Below are positions 46,426 to 58,300 of a stretch of 64,000 nucleotides of DNA, piece after piece. Each line of letters begins with the position of its first letter. Positions within the stretch are counted from its first letter, which is position 1. The translations under genes and the position numbers were made by a program. The stretch is taken from positions 3,606,001-3,670,000 of the forward strand of contig CM029126.1 of assembly GCA_016859345.1 (NCBI GenBank), in the 5' to 3' direction. The notes beneath the pieces were generated by a model, which was not told the origin of the DNA, did no database searches, and was given only the letters and a program-made list of their open reading frames with translations. The stretch comes from Istiophorus platypterus. Lineage: Eukaryota; Chordata; Actinopteri; Istiophoriformes; Istiophoridae.

Positions 46426-47386
46426 AGATTACGTGTGGTAGCCATGATGCATGCGAATGTGCATCAGTGGCCGCAGTCGAACGCCAATGTTATCGTCAAT
46501 GTCGTGCCAATACAGATGGTAGCGGGAAGGAGCCGTATCTAAGGTTCAAACACCGGCACCAGACTTGAGCTATCAACGCCATCAACGTTCCTCTACGGCG
46601 ACAGACTCGAATCAACGCAATGCAACAAGCACGCGTCCAATACAAACACACAAACAAACGCACACTGTGTAAAAGGGACATTTTGTGGGTGTTTTTCCAA
46701 ATTTTTGAACTCTTCCTCCAGTGTGTCCGACGGTACTGCGGCCGGACTTCTGTTGGGCGAACAGCCTTTCCTCATCAATGCGTTATCTGTAGTTTAAGCG
46801 TCTTCAAATGGAACAACGCAGGTAATACGATAAATACGGTTATATACGGTCAAAATAATAAAACAGGTCACGTCTAAGCACAATAACCTACTATCCAGTT
46901 ACTTCTTGTGTACAAAAGCTGCACTTTAATAAGTCTGTCGTACCGACTACGCCACAACCAACAACTGAGAACAAAGTCGTCATCTGTCACCGTCTTCATC
47001 GAATTAACTACCATCATCTGCGTGGAAAAATCCATTATCAAAACCATCTGTCATCATCAACACCTGCTGTATGATCACATACGAGGGCAGTCTGAAAGAG
47101 TTTAAGGGAAAATAACGTATACAGTTAGGAAAAGAAGATGAATTAACATACTGCACATTAATATAACTTTTTAACCGGTTGAAAAGAAAATAACAGTGCA
47201 TCTATTTTGATTAACAGGATATCAAAAACAGACTGAGTCTTCCTGCAGAGGTTTCACACCCTGCTGCTGCTTGGTGTGTGTGTGTGTGTGTGTGTTTTAC
47301 TGGGTGGGAGTGGGTTAACACTGTGTGCTGGCAAATTGTGGGCTTCTCTGTCTTGTTTTTTTGCATGATCAGAAACTATGCACACA

Positions 47387-47392
47387 CACTCT

Positions 47393-47420
<28 letters not shown>
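47387..47420. repeat. (CA)n microsatellite
   Basis: A dinucleotide tract. A (GT)n tract at 47275-47294, about 100 bp away, has the opposite strand sense. Confidence 0.94.
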
Positions 47421-47423
<3 letters not shown>

Positions 47424-47559
47424 CTGCAGCCCCCCCCCCACCCCCCACCACTGTTCTCCTCTCCTGCCAATGCGCTGCTGGTTAGATATTGTTAGCATTC
47501 CATTTGCCATTTACATTTTCTCTGCTTGACATAATTGAGGAATGGATGCTCTTATGAAA

Positions 47560-47890
47560 ATTAAACCCGCGGTCCTCCTGGGTTACTGTAACCCTGTTAA
47601 AATGTAATGAGATTCTTTATGCGTCGTCTCGTGATTTTTTTATTAAATAGAATATCAGTATGACTAATTCCCCGGGCCCAAATGTGGACTGGGACACCGC
47701 ATTATTGATAGGCCAGTGCATAAGTGGTCTCTCTTGGCCTGCCTCTAATGGCCTAATAATGCATTATACCAGTATCAGTGGGCCTGCGGCTTGCAGTGCT
47801 TATTGTCGTTATTGAAAACACCTGGGCGGACCATTCATCAAGGTTAAATCACCAGGGCCCATCCGTTCATTAGGCTGTCAGTAAACATCT
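47560..47890. promoter_or_regulatory. Candidate conserved non-coding element (best of the set)
   Basis: About 330 bp of complex, repeat-free sequence in a repeat-rich area, with several AT-rich cores in GC context: 'gtaatgagattctttatgcg', 'cattattgataggcc', 'ggcctaataatgcattatac' and 'cttattgtcgttattg'. There is no protein match on either strand. Its texture is typical of enhancers near developmental genes, but conservation was not tested. Confidence 0.3.
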
Positions 47891-48879
47891 TTATTTAGTT
47901 TCGGCTGCCGATACTGACAGAATGGAGGCACGAGGGGGCCCTGACGAGCAGCTGCCCCCCCCCCCCCCAAGGGGCGTCCAGGAAGACATGAGGACACATG
48001 AAGCCGCGAAAAACCGACCGGCCCCCGGGGGTTGAGGCTTTCCCGTCCCCGCGGTTGGTCCACGACCACCGGGGCCTCCCCTCTCCTCCTGTCAATTGGA
48101 CGGATGACGGAGCGGAACAGATTGTGGGGGGGGGGGGTCTGTTCCCGGAACGCGAAGCTTTTTTTTTCCTTTCTTTTTTTTTTTACGTTAGCCGTGCATT
48201 GGCCGTGCATATTTATCTTCTCTGATGATTGTTTTGAGTGTAAGCGGAGGGGAGAGGCCGAAAAACTGTCGGGCCATCTTGGGGAATTTGGAGGCTTTTT
48301 TCTCCCCGTGACGGATGGTGCGAGGGCCCCGATGGAGAAAGGTTGGCCCCGGGTAGGGCGGCGGTGGGGAAATGATTAACCTCATTGACTCCCGTGTTTA
48401 GAGAGCAACTTGACAAATCCTCACTGCTCAGGCTGCATTAACATATTCATATATTATGATACTAAATAACTCTAATATTAAAGACAAAACATGGCTCCTA
48501 CAGCTGATAAATGAGAATTTGATTAAAATCATAACTGACAAGCTGTGTCTGTCGCATTTTGCGATAATTACAGATCAAACTGTCCAACAATACAACACCT
48601 TCACTGGAAAGTTGCTTCAGCTGACATTAAATTGACACGTGAACATGTGATTTTGACTGATTTTGATCGGTTATATTGAGAAAAAATTTCTAAATTTTTT
48701 CTTAATTTTGTTTATGTCATCTGAATTTATAGATTAATGCAGATTGGTAAAAAAAAAAAAAAAGTTAATATTTAAGCAATAAATTTTTCCATATTTCCAC
48801 TTTTAATTATGTTTTTTTGTTCTCTTTAGCAAAAATTTACACCTGTTATGGAAACTTCGGCCTCAGACCGAACAATGAA

Positions 48880-49290
48880 ACATCATTATGCTACAACAAG
48901 ACATAGGAGTCATTAGTTTCAGGCTCGGGGACCAACAAATGTGTTGTCTCTTCATAATTAATTTCTCTACAGCCGCCAGACTCCTCTAGCCGAACCGGAC
49001 AATTTAATGAATAAATTAAGGCAGGTTGGAGGGAATCAGTGACGTCTGTTGCTGTGTAATGCGACCTAATGCGGTCAAACGCGACATTAACAATCAATTT
49101 GGAGAAAATTGCGACAAATTGAGCGGATGGGATAAAGTTTCGGGCCTTAATTTTAATAAATAAATAATAATATAAAAAAAAAACTCAGAGCCCAGACTCT
49201 GCTTTATTGCATTGGATTCTAATCTGGAAAATGGGCTAAAAATCAAATGCTGCCATCGCTGGCTTTTTAGTTTGTTCAAAATAAATGATG
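48880..49290. promoter_or_regulatory. Candidate conserved non-coding element
   Basis: A complex block with homeodomain-like cores ('cataattaatttc', 'acaatttaatgaataaatta', 'acattaacaatcaatttgg') and a locally repeated 'taatgcg' word. No coding match. Assigned on appearance only. Confidence 0.25.
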
Positions 49291-50802
49291 TGGGTCGGGG
49301 TGGGGGGGTTGGGGGCTTCTGGGTGAGTCAGATAGAAGATTGCAAAAGCACAGAGGTAAAGAGTTTGCCGACTTATGGCCCAGTGAAACAAATGATGTGT
49401 TTGTTCATCGGTTTATCACTGACTCTCTGCAAAATGCAAATATTTACCAGAATCGTCGGGGAGGTGGGGGTCTTTATAAATGGTGTTTTCTTGTCCTGTT
49501 CTTTTAATAATCACTCTTCTTTATAGTTGCAAATGGCAGAGAAAAAAAAAAAACACTGGACCGGCAGCACAATATATTCTAGCTTCCTGCTCCTAGAAGA
49601 CACAATAGACTTTTATATGCGTCTTAATATGTGTCATCGTCATCTTCAGCCACTGCTGAGTGCATTTCTCCCTCTTTTTAACACATGACTTCAGAGCTTT
49701 TTCCCCCCTTGGCGTGGATTTGAACCTGTTTTCGGTCAAACTGTTTAATTTTTTAACATTATTTGGGTTTTTTTTGGCGTCAAATGATACATGACACGTC
49801 GCCACATCTGCCCCGAAACCCTGAAGAAACCTGATGCGGTTCGTTTCCTTCCACCACCACTTGAATCACACGCTCACATGCATTACACGCTGAGAAGAAG
49901 CTGGTAATTAATAAATGCTCCTGTGCTGCTGCGATGACATTTTTAAACAATTTCCACCATGATTCTGATTCTTAAAAACTCCAAAATGTCAATATTTGGA
50001 AACTCCTCCATCCCTCCAACCTTTAAGTGCAAAAGAAACATACAAATAGTTGCAGCTCAAGTGCAATTAAGGGACAGTTCTCTACAAACCTACGGTGTAA
50101 TTCAAGGTTATTGCTCAAAATTCACCGTTTTAATGTTTCTCCTGTGTGTTTTCTTAATCATTTTCCTACCACATGTCTTGAAAATGATCTCTTCATTCAC
50201 TAAACACCAGAAGATTTTTACTTCACCTTTACACAATGAGGCTGGATAACTTGTTTTTTTCTTATTCGATTAATTTTCACCCCTAAGGTAGAGAACACCA
50301 ACTAAGGCGAGTCCTGCCTAAGTGACTTGATAATGTGAACAAAATCTGGTTTTATAACCTTGATTCTTTTAATCTGAATTGTGCTCACAAGATCCATATT
50401 CCTGAACAAAGTTCTGTTAAATCAAATTCCCAGAAACCAGAGGGAAAACCTGGGACCTGGGAAGTAGTGAGATTCTAGCGCAGGACCTGTGAAAATGCCT
50501 CATTATATTTATTTTTGATGTGCATCTTGACTTCATTTTATTACATTATTCCTTTTTTCTTTTTCTTTTTTTTTTAATTTCAGAGAAGTCTGGATGCATA
50601 TCTCAGGCTCCAAGCCACGAAAAACTGCTTGTCGAGTGGCCCAGACAGATGGAAACGCAAAGAAATATCATGTATTGACAACGCGGAGACTTCGCTGTAT
50701 ATTTTTTCTCTCCGCCTCCACTCGGTGCCCGCGGCGTTTATCTGCTCTGTCCATGCCAGCACCCGCGGCAACGGCTGTAAGCAGATGTACAGAGGCAATA
50801 AA

Positions 50803-50862
50803 CACACACATACACACACACACACACATACATAGACACACACACAAACACACAAAACCCTG
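50803..50862. repeat. Imperfect (CA)n microsatellite
   Basis: CA units interrupted by 'taca' and 'taga'. Cys/Val-rich and His/Thr-rich frames over it are artefacts. Confidence 0.93.
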
Positions 50863-51163
50863 GCACACTTTGAAGTGCCGCCACATGTGAAACGCGCAGC
50901 CGGTGGCGTTGATGAATTGATGTGGCGGGCGGCTCTTCCCCTGCCAGCTTGGGACACACAGCTCGGATTCATGAGAAGCGAAAGTTCCACGGAACCATAT
51001 TTCTCTCAGAGGCCGAGGTTGGGGGGGGGGGGGGCTGTCGGGATGTCGGGGTGTTAAGGAGCCACGCATGTCTGTCAGCTGAGCTGGCCGGGCCCCGGGG
51101 CCCCAGACCAAACACAAACAAACTGCAACAGCTCGACCCGGGGAGTTCAGATAAACACTTTGA

Positions 51164-51175
51164 TGCGCATGCGCA
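51164..51175. promoter_or_regulatory. NRF1-like palindrome TGCGCATGCGCA
   Basis: A perfect 12-bp palindrome equal to the NRF1 consensus, directly next to a short CA run. No promoter or gene is visible nearby, so it may be a chance product of alternating purine-pyrimidine sequence. Confidence 0.3.
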
Positions 51176-51515
51176 CACACAGAGTTGTGTTCACACATGG
51201 GTGAGACTCACATAACCTGCAGTCAACTTATCATCTCCTCTATGGGACACTGGTTACCTGGTTATCAATGTATCTACAGAAATCAATTATTTAGCGTGAA
51301 CTTCATTAAAAGTAAGTTTTTATTCAAGTTTGGTGAGAAAGGTTTGAAAAATCTTTATAAAAAACAAAATTAAGGACGTATAGTATTGATTAGAATCCTT
51401 AGCTGCCCTGTGCTTCGCCATGTTCACCTACTAGATGGTAGCTGTGTGTCTGTCTGTTGTTCGGTGCTAAGCAGGTAGTGGACGGTGGGTCTATAGATTT
51501 GGAGCTTTTACTTTG

Positions 51516-51566
51516 AAAGCGGCTGCAGCTGAAAGCGGCTGCAGCTGAAAGCGGCTGCAGCTGAAA
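51516..51566 (+). repeat. 16-bp minisatellite, three units
   Basis: 'gaaagcggctgcagct' is repeated three times, followed by a fourth diverged start (gaaagcgacg). It sits in a stretch resembling a fish interspersed repeat ('ggtctatagatttggagctt'). Confidence 0.9.
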
Positions 51567-52759
51567 GCGACGCTATGAACAAAACAATGAGCTGAAAAAG
51601 GCTAAAACGCTCCACAGAGCTGAGAGGACCTGCAGAGCTGGGTGATAATTCTCGGATTTCATCCATCGCTGCTATAAAAATATCGATTATTGCCACTTTC
51701 GTTTAACAAGATTTATCCAAAAATACAGAAAAATCAACAATGAATACACATTTATTCTGATGCTCCAGTATTACAGTTTTTTTTGTCAGTGATTTGTGAA
51801 TTTGTTGTGCTTATTAAAGTCAGAGAATTCGATTGTGAAGATTATCAAAATTTATTTGTGTTTTTTTGTAGCATTGTTTGAAAGAGGCATCCAGAACATT
51901 CTGTATCTGGATTGTTTCTTTGTACTTGCAGCATGGAAAGATATGTACAGATAAAAAAAAAAAAAACAACCTAAAAAATTATTTATAGTGTTTTTGGTTG
52001 AGAATTTAAGTCTTCTCTTCACCATTAAGGTTTATTTTCTTTAGTTTTTTGCTTCCCTTTTCCTCCAAATCCATGTTAAAGCAAAAATATGGGTAATTAC
52101 TAAATTAGTCCCAATTTATTTACCCTGACCAGGAGACACACCGAGCGCATCTGGCTGTGTCAGTTCCTCCATGAACCTCTAGGGGGAGATAAAAGCATGA
52201 AAAGCCACCTGACCTCTGGACACGATGAGGACGAAGCACGAAGGGTCACAGAGGGAAGTCTTCACGGAGAGAAACCAGAGGAACGCACTCATTTTCTCTT
52301 TCACTTCCTCCCGTCATGACACACTTTTTCTTTGCCTTTCATTCCGACGCCTAAGCTGCTATGAAATTCACATGGAGCCTCAACGTCGCCCAGTCGAATC
52401 AAATTGAAACGTCATGAGGATTCGTGTCAAAACACAGCGACGCAAAGGGAAAATGCTGTTGAAAAGTTGCAAGGAAATAGAAACGTGCCCTGTTTTTTGT
52501 GCCGTCTTCCTCAGTCTCTACCTCCTGTCGTACGGCTGATGTCTTTCAGCCGCCGTCTCACCAGCAGTCGGCCACAAACTCACTTAAAACCTGCTTCCCT
52601 TTTTTTTTTTTTGGTCCACCAGAACCCTGCCAACATATTTTTCCGAGGCAACTGCAGACAGACGCGAACAATTAAAAGCTGTTAAGTGACCTTGTTTGGC
52701 AGCGGCAGCGAGACTGGACGGTCTCTCTCTCCTGGCAGAGGGGGAGACCGAGGGGAGAG

Positions 52760-52960
52760 TGAAGCCCTCTCGACAGCGTTCGTCATCCCCGGGCCGGGGG
52801 GCCGGGGGCCGGGGCCCCGAGAACTTCTGAATGAGTAAAATGATTTGATTACGTTGAGGCTAATGACGAGGGGCATACTTAAATCCATCTCCACGGTTTT
52901 TCTTTGCTTCTGCCCCTGATTCAGGGCGCTGTCAGCAGCTTGTTAGACGGGTTTCTAGTG
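52760..52960. promoter_or_regulatory. Candidate conserved non-coding element next to GC-rich block
   Basis: A 'gggccggggggccgggggcc' run is followed by 'aatgatttgattacgttgag' and 'gctaatgacgaggggcatac'. No coding match. Weakly supported. Confidence 0.2.
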
Positions 52961-54104
52961 CAGCGCTCCAGCTCGCTGCCTCGTCAGACGAGCGCCAGGG
53001 AGGGGGAGGACGGAACGAGAGGCGCGAGGGGGGAGGGAGGAAGGGAGGAAGGGAGGAAGAAAGGGAAAGTAGGAGAGACAGAGAGAGAATCGGGAGGCTG
53101 AACGAAACCTTTAACCCATGTTTGACCCACGCGGTCTGAAAACTGAAGCTAAAATGAGTGGTCGCAGACACTTTTTTACTCAGAGCCCATCTTTATTCAC
53201 CTATTTACTTCCAATCAGTCAAAATCAATCACTCCGACTATTTGCATGGAATCTTTCGCACAGGTTAGGTTCAATCCAAAGTGCTTCACAGATGCCCTAA
53301 AAAGCTGATTATAAGACAGCACAGTGATAAAAAATCAATTATTCAAAAGACTAAAGAAAGAAATCGAAATTGTCACATTTTATCGGGGATAAAATGGGAT
53401 ATTGATCTATCCGAGACATTCTGAGGGCTAAAAGTGCCGTATATTTTCTTTTTTTTAAGGTCTAAATAACCGAGTTAAATCTGTCATGATAAATGATGAT
53501 CTGCAGAATTTTCACGTATCAACGTTCTCGTCTGGCGACAGGGTTAAAGCCAAAGTTTGTTTACTGACTGTATTATAGTGCAGTGTTGTTACAGTAAATA
53601 TGAAAGACATCAATGAATTTAGTGGGATTTTTTCATACCAACAGTAACTGTTCCAGTTCTTTGTGGGCCGTCACCTGCTGCAATGCGCTGTGGCCTCGTC
53701 CCCAGTTCCACGCCGTAACTCCGCCGATTATGAGTGTGTGGTGTGTGTGTGTGTGTATTCACACCGCAAAATTAGCATGTAGTGTGCACACTAGAGCTTG
53801 CTAGAAGTTTTGAGTGTGTCGTCGATGTGCACCATTGTCCCACAATGCAGAGCGAAGGAGGCTCTCGTCACAGCTGCATCAGTTTAAATAAACCGGAGAT
53901 GGTGGTGAAAGGAAAAAAAAACAAAACAACCAAACCAAAGGACTAAAATCTTTGGAATAACAGTTTTCTTTCTCTTTGTGAAGTTTCACTGGCAGTGGCA
54001 CTCGAAGGTCCCAGCTGTTTATACCACAGTCTATAAAATGGTACAGTGACTGTGTGGTATGGGACACGGTGCTTGTTTCCTTTGCGCATAAAAGAAACAA
54101 CTGG

Positions 54105-54245
54105 TTGGGTCTCTGTAAATTTAGTTATAAAGAGTAACGGTCTAGACCTGCTCTATTTGAAAAGTGACCTGAGATAATCTCTGTTTATAATATGGTGCTA
54201 TATAGATAAAACTGAACTGATTGGAATCGAATCGAATTGTGGAAC
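54105..54245 (+). mobile_element. SINE-like 3' tail
   Basis: 'ctagacctgctctatttgaa', then 'gtgacctgagataatctctg', 'ggtgctatatagataaaact' and 'gaactgattggaatcgaatc'. This order is a familiar 3' end of abundant fish retroposons. The 5' half is not identifiable. Confidence 0.5.
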
Positions 54246-54312
54246 AATATCAACAGCTTTGAACAACAACCTTAGAAGCAGCGTGTAAAGAGGGACAAGA
54301 GGAGTTCAGACC

Positions 54313-54735
54313 CGGCCTAAGACCGGATTTATGCCTCTGCGTCGAGTCTGCGACGTAGCCGCGTGCCCTGCGTAAACGTTCACCCATATATGCCACCGTG
54401 TTGAGTTCCTTTTCAACGCTGTTTTCCACCAGTTTGTGGAAAACGATGGTGCCTGAAGCTGAGCGGATCTCGATGGAATCGGAGCTGATAGAGGTTGAAC
54501 AGCAGTTTAGTTTTCCCTGAATTTACTGCGACGCAGAAGCGAAAGAAGAGGTCGGAGGAGACGGTCTGTACGATGGCAGCTAAGGAGGAGAAGCCGGAAA
54601 TGCGACGCTATCGAGCCGACCAATCACAGCTCTCGTGATCTGCGTCGCCATGACGCTTAGTTCATTATTTTGGAGGCACACGTTTGGCTACGGCGTAGGT
54701 CAGGACCAGTTGCAGTGTGAACTTGGGGTGATTGT
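54313..54735. mobile_element. Degenerate transposon-like element (Harbinger-like appearance)
   Basis: It begins 'aagaccggatttatgcctct' followed by 'gcgtcgagtctgcgacgtag' and ends 'ggctacggcgtaggtcagga'. 'gtagcc' at the left and 'ggctac' at the right are inverted. The 'gcgtcg...cgacgtag' word set is common in fish PIF/Harbinger-type non-autonomous copies. The interior has no intact transposase. Confidence 0.4.
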
Positions 54736-54799
54736 CGGATCGTTGGTTCAGAAAGTTACCGAAATGGTCAGCACAGCGCCACATTTGGAGTTGGAAAGG

Positions 54800-54838
54800 T
54801 GTGTATGTGTGTGTATGTGTGTGTGTATGTGTGTGTTT
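54800..54838. repeat. (GT)n microsatellite with TATG interruptions
   Basis: GT units interrupted by 'tatg'. A GT tract lies at 54989-55019 as well. Confidence 0.93.
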
Positions 54839-55291
54839 TAGGTGGGGGACGGGCGGGGGAGGGGGCGGGTTGTTTCAAAAGCTATTTGACCATCTGATAA
54901 GCAGAGATCCACGGATCCAAGAAGCAATGAGTAGTTTAAATCAGAGGAAAGAGGTTACGCTGTGAACGCTGCAACTATAGACCAATCTGTGTGTGTGCAT
55001 GTGTGTGTGTGTGTGTGTGGCGTCAATTAGCGTCACTGCCTCTGCAAACATCAATACAGACCATATGGAGACATCAAGTCACTTCTCCCGTAATTTAGAG
55101 AATTTCAACGTCAGGACCAGAGCCAGACAATCGCCGTTACGCCGCGCTCGTCATTCCCCGGCGCTTTAACTGACGCAGCGCCAGCCGCCGAACAAAGCTG
55201 GTGACTGACGGACACTGACCCCCTCCTTCGGGCCCCGTCGACGCAACAAAGAGCCTCGCTGTCCATTTACAGACAGCTGCCCCGCTCCACG

Positions 55292-55292
<1 letters not shown>

Positions 55293-55330
<38 letters not shown>
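55293..55330. repeat. (CA)n microsatellite
   Basis: A pure dinucleotide tract. Confidence 0.96.
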
Positions 55331-55334
<4 letters not shown>

Positions 55335-55379
55335 GAGCGTGCCCCCCCCCAACCTTCCCGAAACCAAACAAATTACTGT

Positions 55380-55545
55380 AGAGAGAAAAAGGAAAATCAC
55401 GTTAGCGGCCTGTCGTTCTAATATTAGCAGCACCATTGTTGCAGGTAGAGCTGGGGCCTGCTGGGAGCTCCGCGAATGGCCCTAATACACAATAGCAGTT
55501 GTGTCGCTGTGATTAAATTTCGTACCCGGGACAATGCTCAGAATA
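55380..55545. promoter_or_regulatory. Candidate conserved non-coding element
   Basis: 'gttctaatattagcagcacc', 'attgttgcagg' and 'gaatggccctaatacacaat' sit in a repeat-free block flanked by CA and GT tracts. No coding match. Assigned on appearance only. Confidence 0.2.
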
Positions 55546-56706
55546 TTGTGTGTGTGTGTGTGTGTGTTTTTTGTCGTGCGACTATTCTCAGAGATGCATT
55601 AGGTCCAATCAGTGGACGTCAGCCGTCCTGTTACTGTCTCATCTACTGTCGCATGCTTCGGGTTCGCGTGCGCGTGCAACGAGATTAGATCAATACATTG
55701 GGACGATATCGATCTTTTAATAGATGCCTGCAACCGGCCGGCCGCTGTTGGGAGTTGACAGAAGGACGGAGACGGAGATCTGACAAAGTTTAGATCAAAA
55801 CAGGCTGTAAATCCTGCAAATTTTATTCTCCTCAGTTGGTCTTTTCAACATTATTCCCATTTGTTTGTCCTTATCATTGCCTTGTAAATGTCTACCATTG
55901 TATATATTATTTTTTGTATCTGTGTCATGTACAAATCATGAACAAAACGAAAAGAAGAAATAAACGCATTATATATATAAATATATCTCTGCATACAGTA
56001 AATTCTGAACAAAATCTGTCAGTAAAGTGATCTCAAAAAGGACTGTCATGCTCGCTATACATGTGAAAACGTAAATTGTTGCATTAAAGGGAAAATCCGT
56101 GCACTTTTAAAAGACGCGGACACCATTGGTGGATAATCCCCTGTAGGAGTCTTCAACACAAGAACTCAACAGAAGCCTGACGTCAGTTTGTTGTTTGTCT
56201 GTGTCCGTCAGAGCCACTAACTCAAATGATTTCCTTGTTTGGAAAGGTTTGTTTTAGGGTGTAAAATTGACTTTGGGGGGGGGGGGCATGTTGGTCTCAA
56301 TTCCAGCTGCAGCTATCAGTTATTTTCCTTATTTGTTAATAATTTTATGAATTTGTGAATTATCACTCAGTTGAATTATCGTTTTCTTCCACTGCTCTAA
56401 TCGCTGCTTCAATGGCCTTTTTTCATACTGGAAGAGGTAAAACAAACAAAAATGTTTTTTCTACTTTCTACTGAGAACTGGAGTAAAAAGTACAAAAAAA
56501 AAAATAGGTGTCATTCCTTAAAACCATCACTGTGACCTTCTTTGTCTGTCTGTTAATATGTCTGTGTGTGTGTTTGTGTGTCTGCATCACAAACTGTTAG
56601 CCTCTCAGCGCTTTCGTCACTTCCTCGTCCGCAGCATCAGGTCCCGCCGCTTTTTTCCTTTTTTTTATTCTGTGACGGCAAAAAAAAAAAACAAAGAGCG
56701 AAAAAC

Positions 56707-56799
56707 GAGGAAGAGGAGGAAGAAGGAGAAGAAGAAGAAGGAGAAGGAGGAGAAGGAGAAGGAGGAGAAGAAGAAGAAGAAGAAGAAGAAGAAGAAGAG
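56707..56799 (+). repeat. Polypurine (GAA/GGA)n tract, about 93 bp
   Basis: An uninterrupted run of only A and G on the plus strand, built from gaa, gga and agg triplets. Lys/Glu-rich frames (plus) and a Ser-rich frame (minus) over it are artefacts. Confidence 0.96.
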
Positions 56800-57163
56800 A
56801 ATAAAAAGCATCTCACTGCTTTCATAGAGACTCTATCGGTGAGGACCCCCCAACCCCCCAACCCCCACCCCCCCTAATCACATTACCCAAGAAAACTTTT
56901 ACTTATGGCTAATGGAATTCGCTTAAAATTGAACCACTGGGGCAAAAGCAGATTTGCATTGATCCAGATATGTATAGAGCCAAAGTCAGTCTATCTATTC
57001 TGTGAGGGAATTAAAGGCCGCTAAGCCTATAGAGCCAGACTGTATAATCCTATGTTAAAAGATCAATACTGGCTGGAACCCACATGGGCTTCTTCTTTTT
57101 TTTTCCTTTTCAGCGCGTGTTTTTGTGCGTCCACCTGAATATCCTCACGTTATACGGTACAAC

Positions 57164-57167
<4 letters not shown>

Positions 57168-57216
<49 letters not shown>
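57168..57216. repeat. (GT)n microsatellite
   Basis: A pure dinucleotide tract. Confidence 0.96.
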
Positions 57217-57219
<3 letters not shown>

Positions 57220-57333
57220 TTTTTATACCCAGATTGTATATTTTACCTGTAAATCCTTCAGTTTGTGGGTTTCTGGCGCTGCCGTGCTCGTGTTTGGCCC
57301 CGGTTCATCGTGAGAGAAGGGTTGAAGGGACGT

Positions 57334-57350
57334 GGGTGGGGTGGGTGGGG
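57334..57350 (+). other. G-quadruplex motif (GGGTGGGGTGGGTGGGG)
   Basis: Four G-runs of three or four separated by single T loops, the pattern of a very stable parallel quadruplex. It is followed within 60 bp by a GC-rich block containing 'aagcccggccgcccggcg' and 'tttatttagtctgac'. Confidence 0.7.
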
Positions 57351-57734
57351 TTTCGCAGTCAGACTGTTAACGCCGTACAAATAAGCCCGGCCGCCCGGCG
57401 TTTATTTAGTCTGACACCCATCGTCTGTTGTGCCCTCTGACAGCTTTAACCCCCCCACACACCCCCTCACCCCCACCCCATCCACCAGTGGGAGCAGAGG
57501 GGAGCAGACGGCCCTGGCGGCCAAGACCTGGTTGGTGCCACTCTGGTTTTTTTTTTCTCAGTGATCAGAAACCAACGGGGTAGGAAACGTTTTGAAGCAT
57601 TTTCATTGCCAATGTTTGTAAATGGATTATTCCTGTAATCTCTGTAATAGGACAGTGAAGTTTAGGCAACTAAATGTACTTGATTAAAGACAGGGAATGA
57701 TAAGAGTTACTGTAAATAAACTACAGCCGTGTGC

Positions 57735-57930
57735 TTAGTGGCTCAAAGTTCGTGGCAATCCATCCAATAGTTGTCTCTATCTTTTATTAAAAGACAATAA
57801 AACCTGGTGCCACACGAGGAAAAGTCAGAGGATCACTTAAGTCGGTAGGATTCATCCTCTAGGGACCATGAAGGTCTGGACACGTTGATCCAATCCATTC
57901 AATGGACTTTTTACCAGATGAATGAAAACT
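57735..57930 (-). repeat. Dispersed fish-type repeat, reverse copy
   Basis: 'gtggcaatccatccaatagt', 'ggaaaagtcagaggatcact', 'taggattcatcctctaggga' and 'ccatgaaggtctggac' follow in the order expected for the complement of the repeat seen at 1.55 and 25.95 kb. Confidence 0.5.
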
Positions 57931-58034
57931 TTGACGATAATATATAAAAAAAAAAGAACCCGTCTGTTGTTAACATCCATCAGTGTCCTTGTCAATAGTT
58001 GTGCGAGAGTTTTTACTTCCCTTTTACTTCTGAA

Positions 58035-58300
58035 TAAAGTAGTTAAGATCAGGGCTGCAACTAACAACAATTATTTACTAAAATTATTTTTGATTAATTA
58101 TGTTTGATCTAATTTCTTCAAAAACATGTCCCAAAATGACACTTTCAAATTTTTTTTTGGTTTTTCTTTTTATTGCACAACTGTTTAAAACACAAAAAAT
58201 ATCTAGTTTTATACAAGCTTTTACAAAGTTTATAAAATTAAATTAGTTTTTTAAACCAGCAGCATATCCTCACATTTATGAAGCCACGACTGGAGAATGT
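58035..58300 (-). repeat. AT-rich dispersed repeat, reverse copy
   Basis: It begins 'agggctgcaactaacaac' and continues through 'ttgattaattatg' to 'atcctcacatttatgaagcc', the reverse complement of the order in the 17.8 kb copy. Confidence 0.5.

Noticed and set aside
46593..46778. Minus-strand frame with a charged segment (DTLEEEFKNLEK)
   Set aside because: Only about 60 codons, with no recognisable family, splice sites or neighbouring exons.
47085..47106. 'cgagggcagtctgaaagagt', resembling the end of a mariner-type transposon
   Set aside because: No inverted partner end or transposase sequence was found within several kilobases.
56558..56877. Lys/Glu-rich and Ser-rich open frames
   Set aside because: They arise from the polypurine tract. 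There is no conserved domain on either strand.
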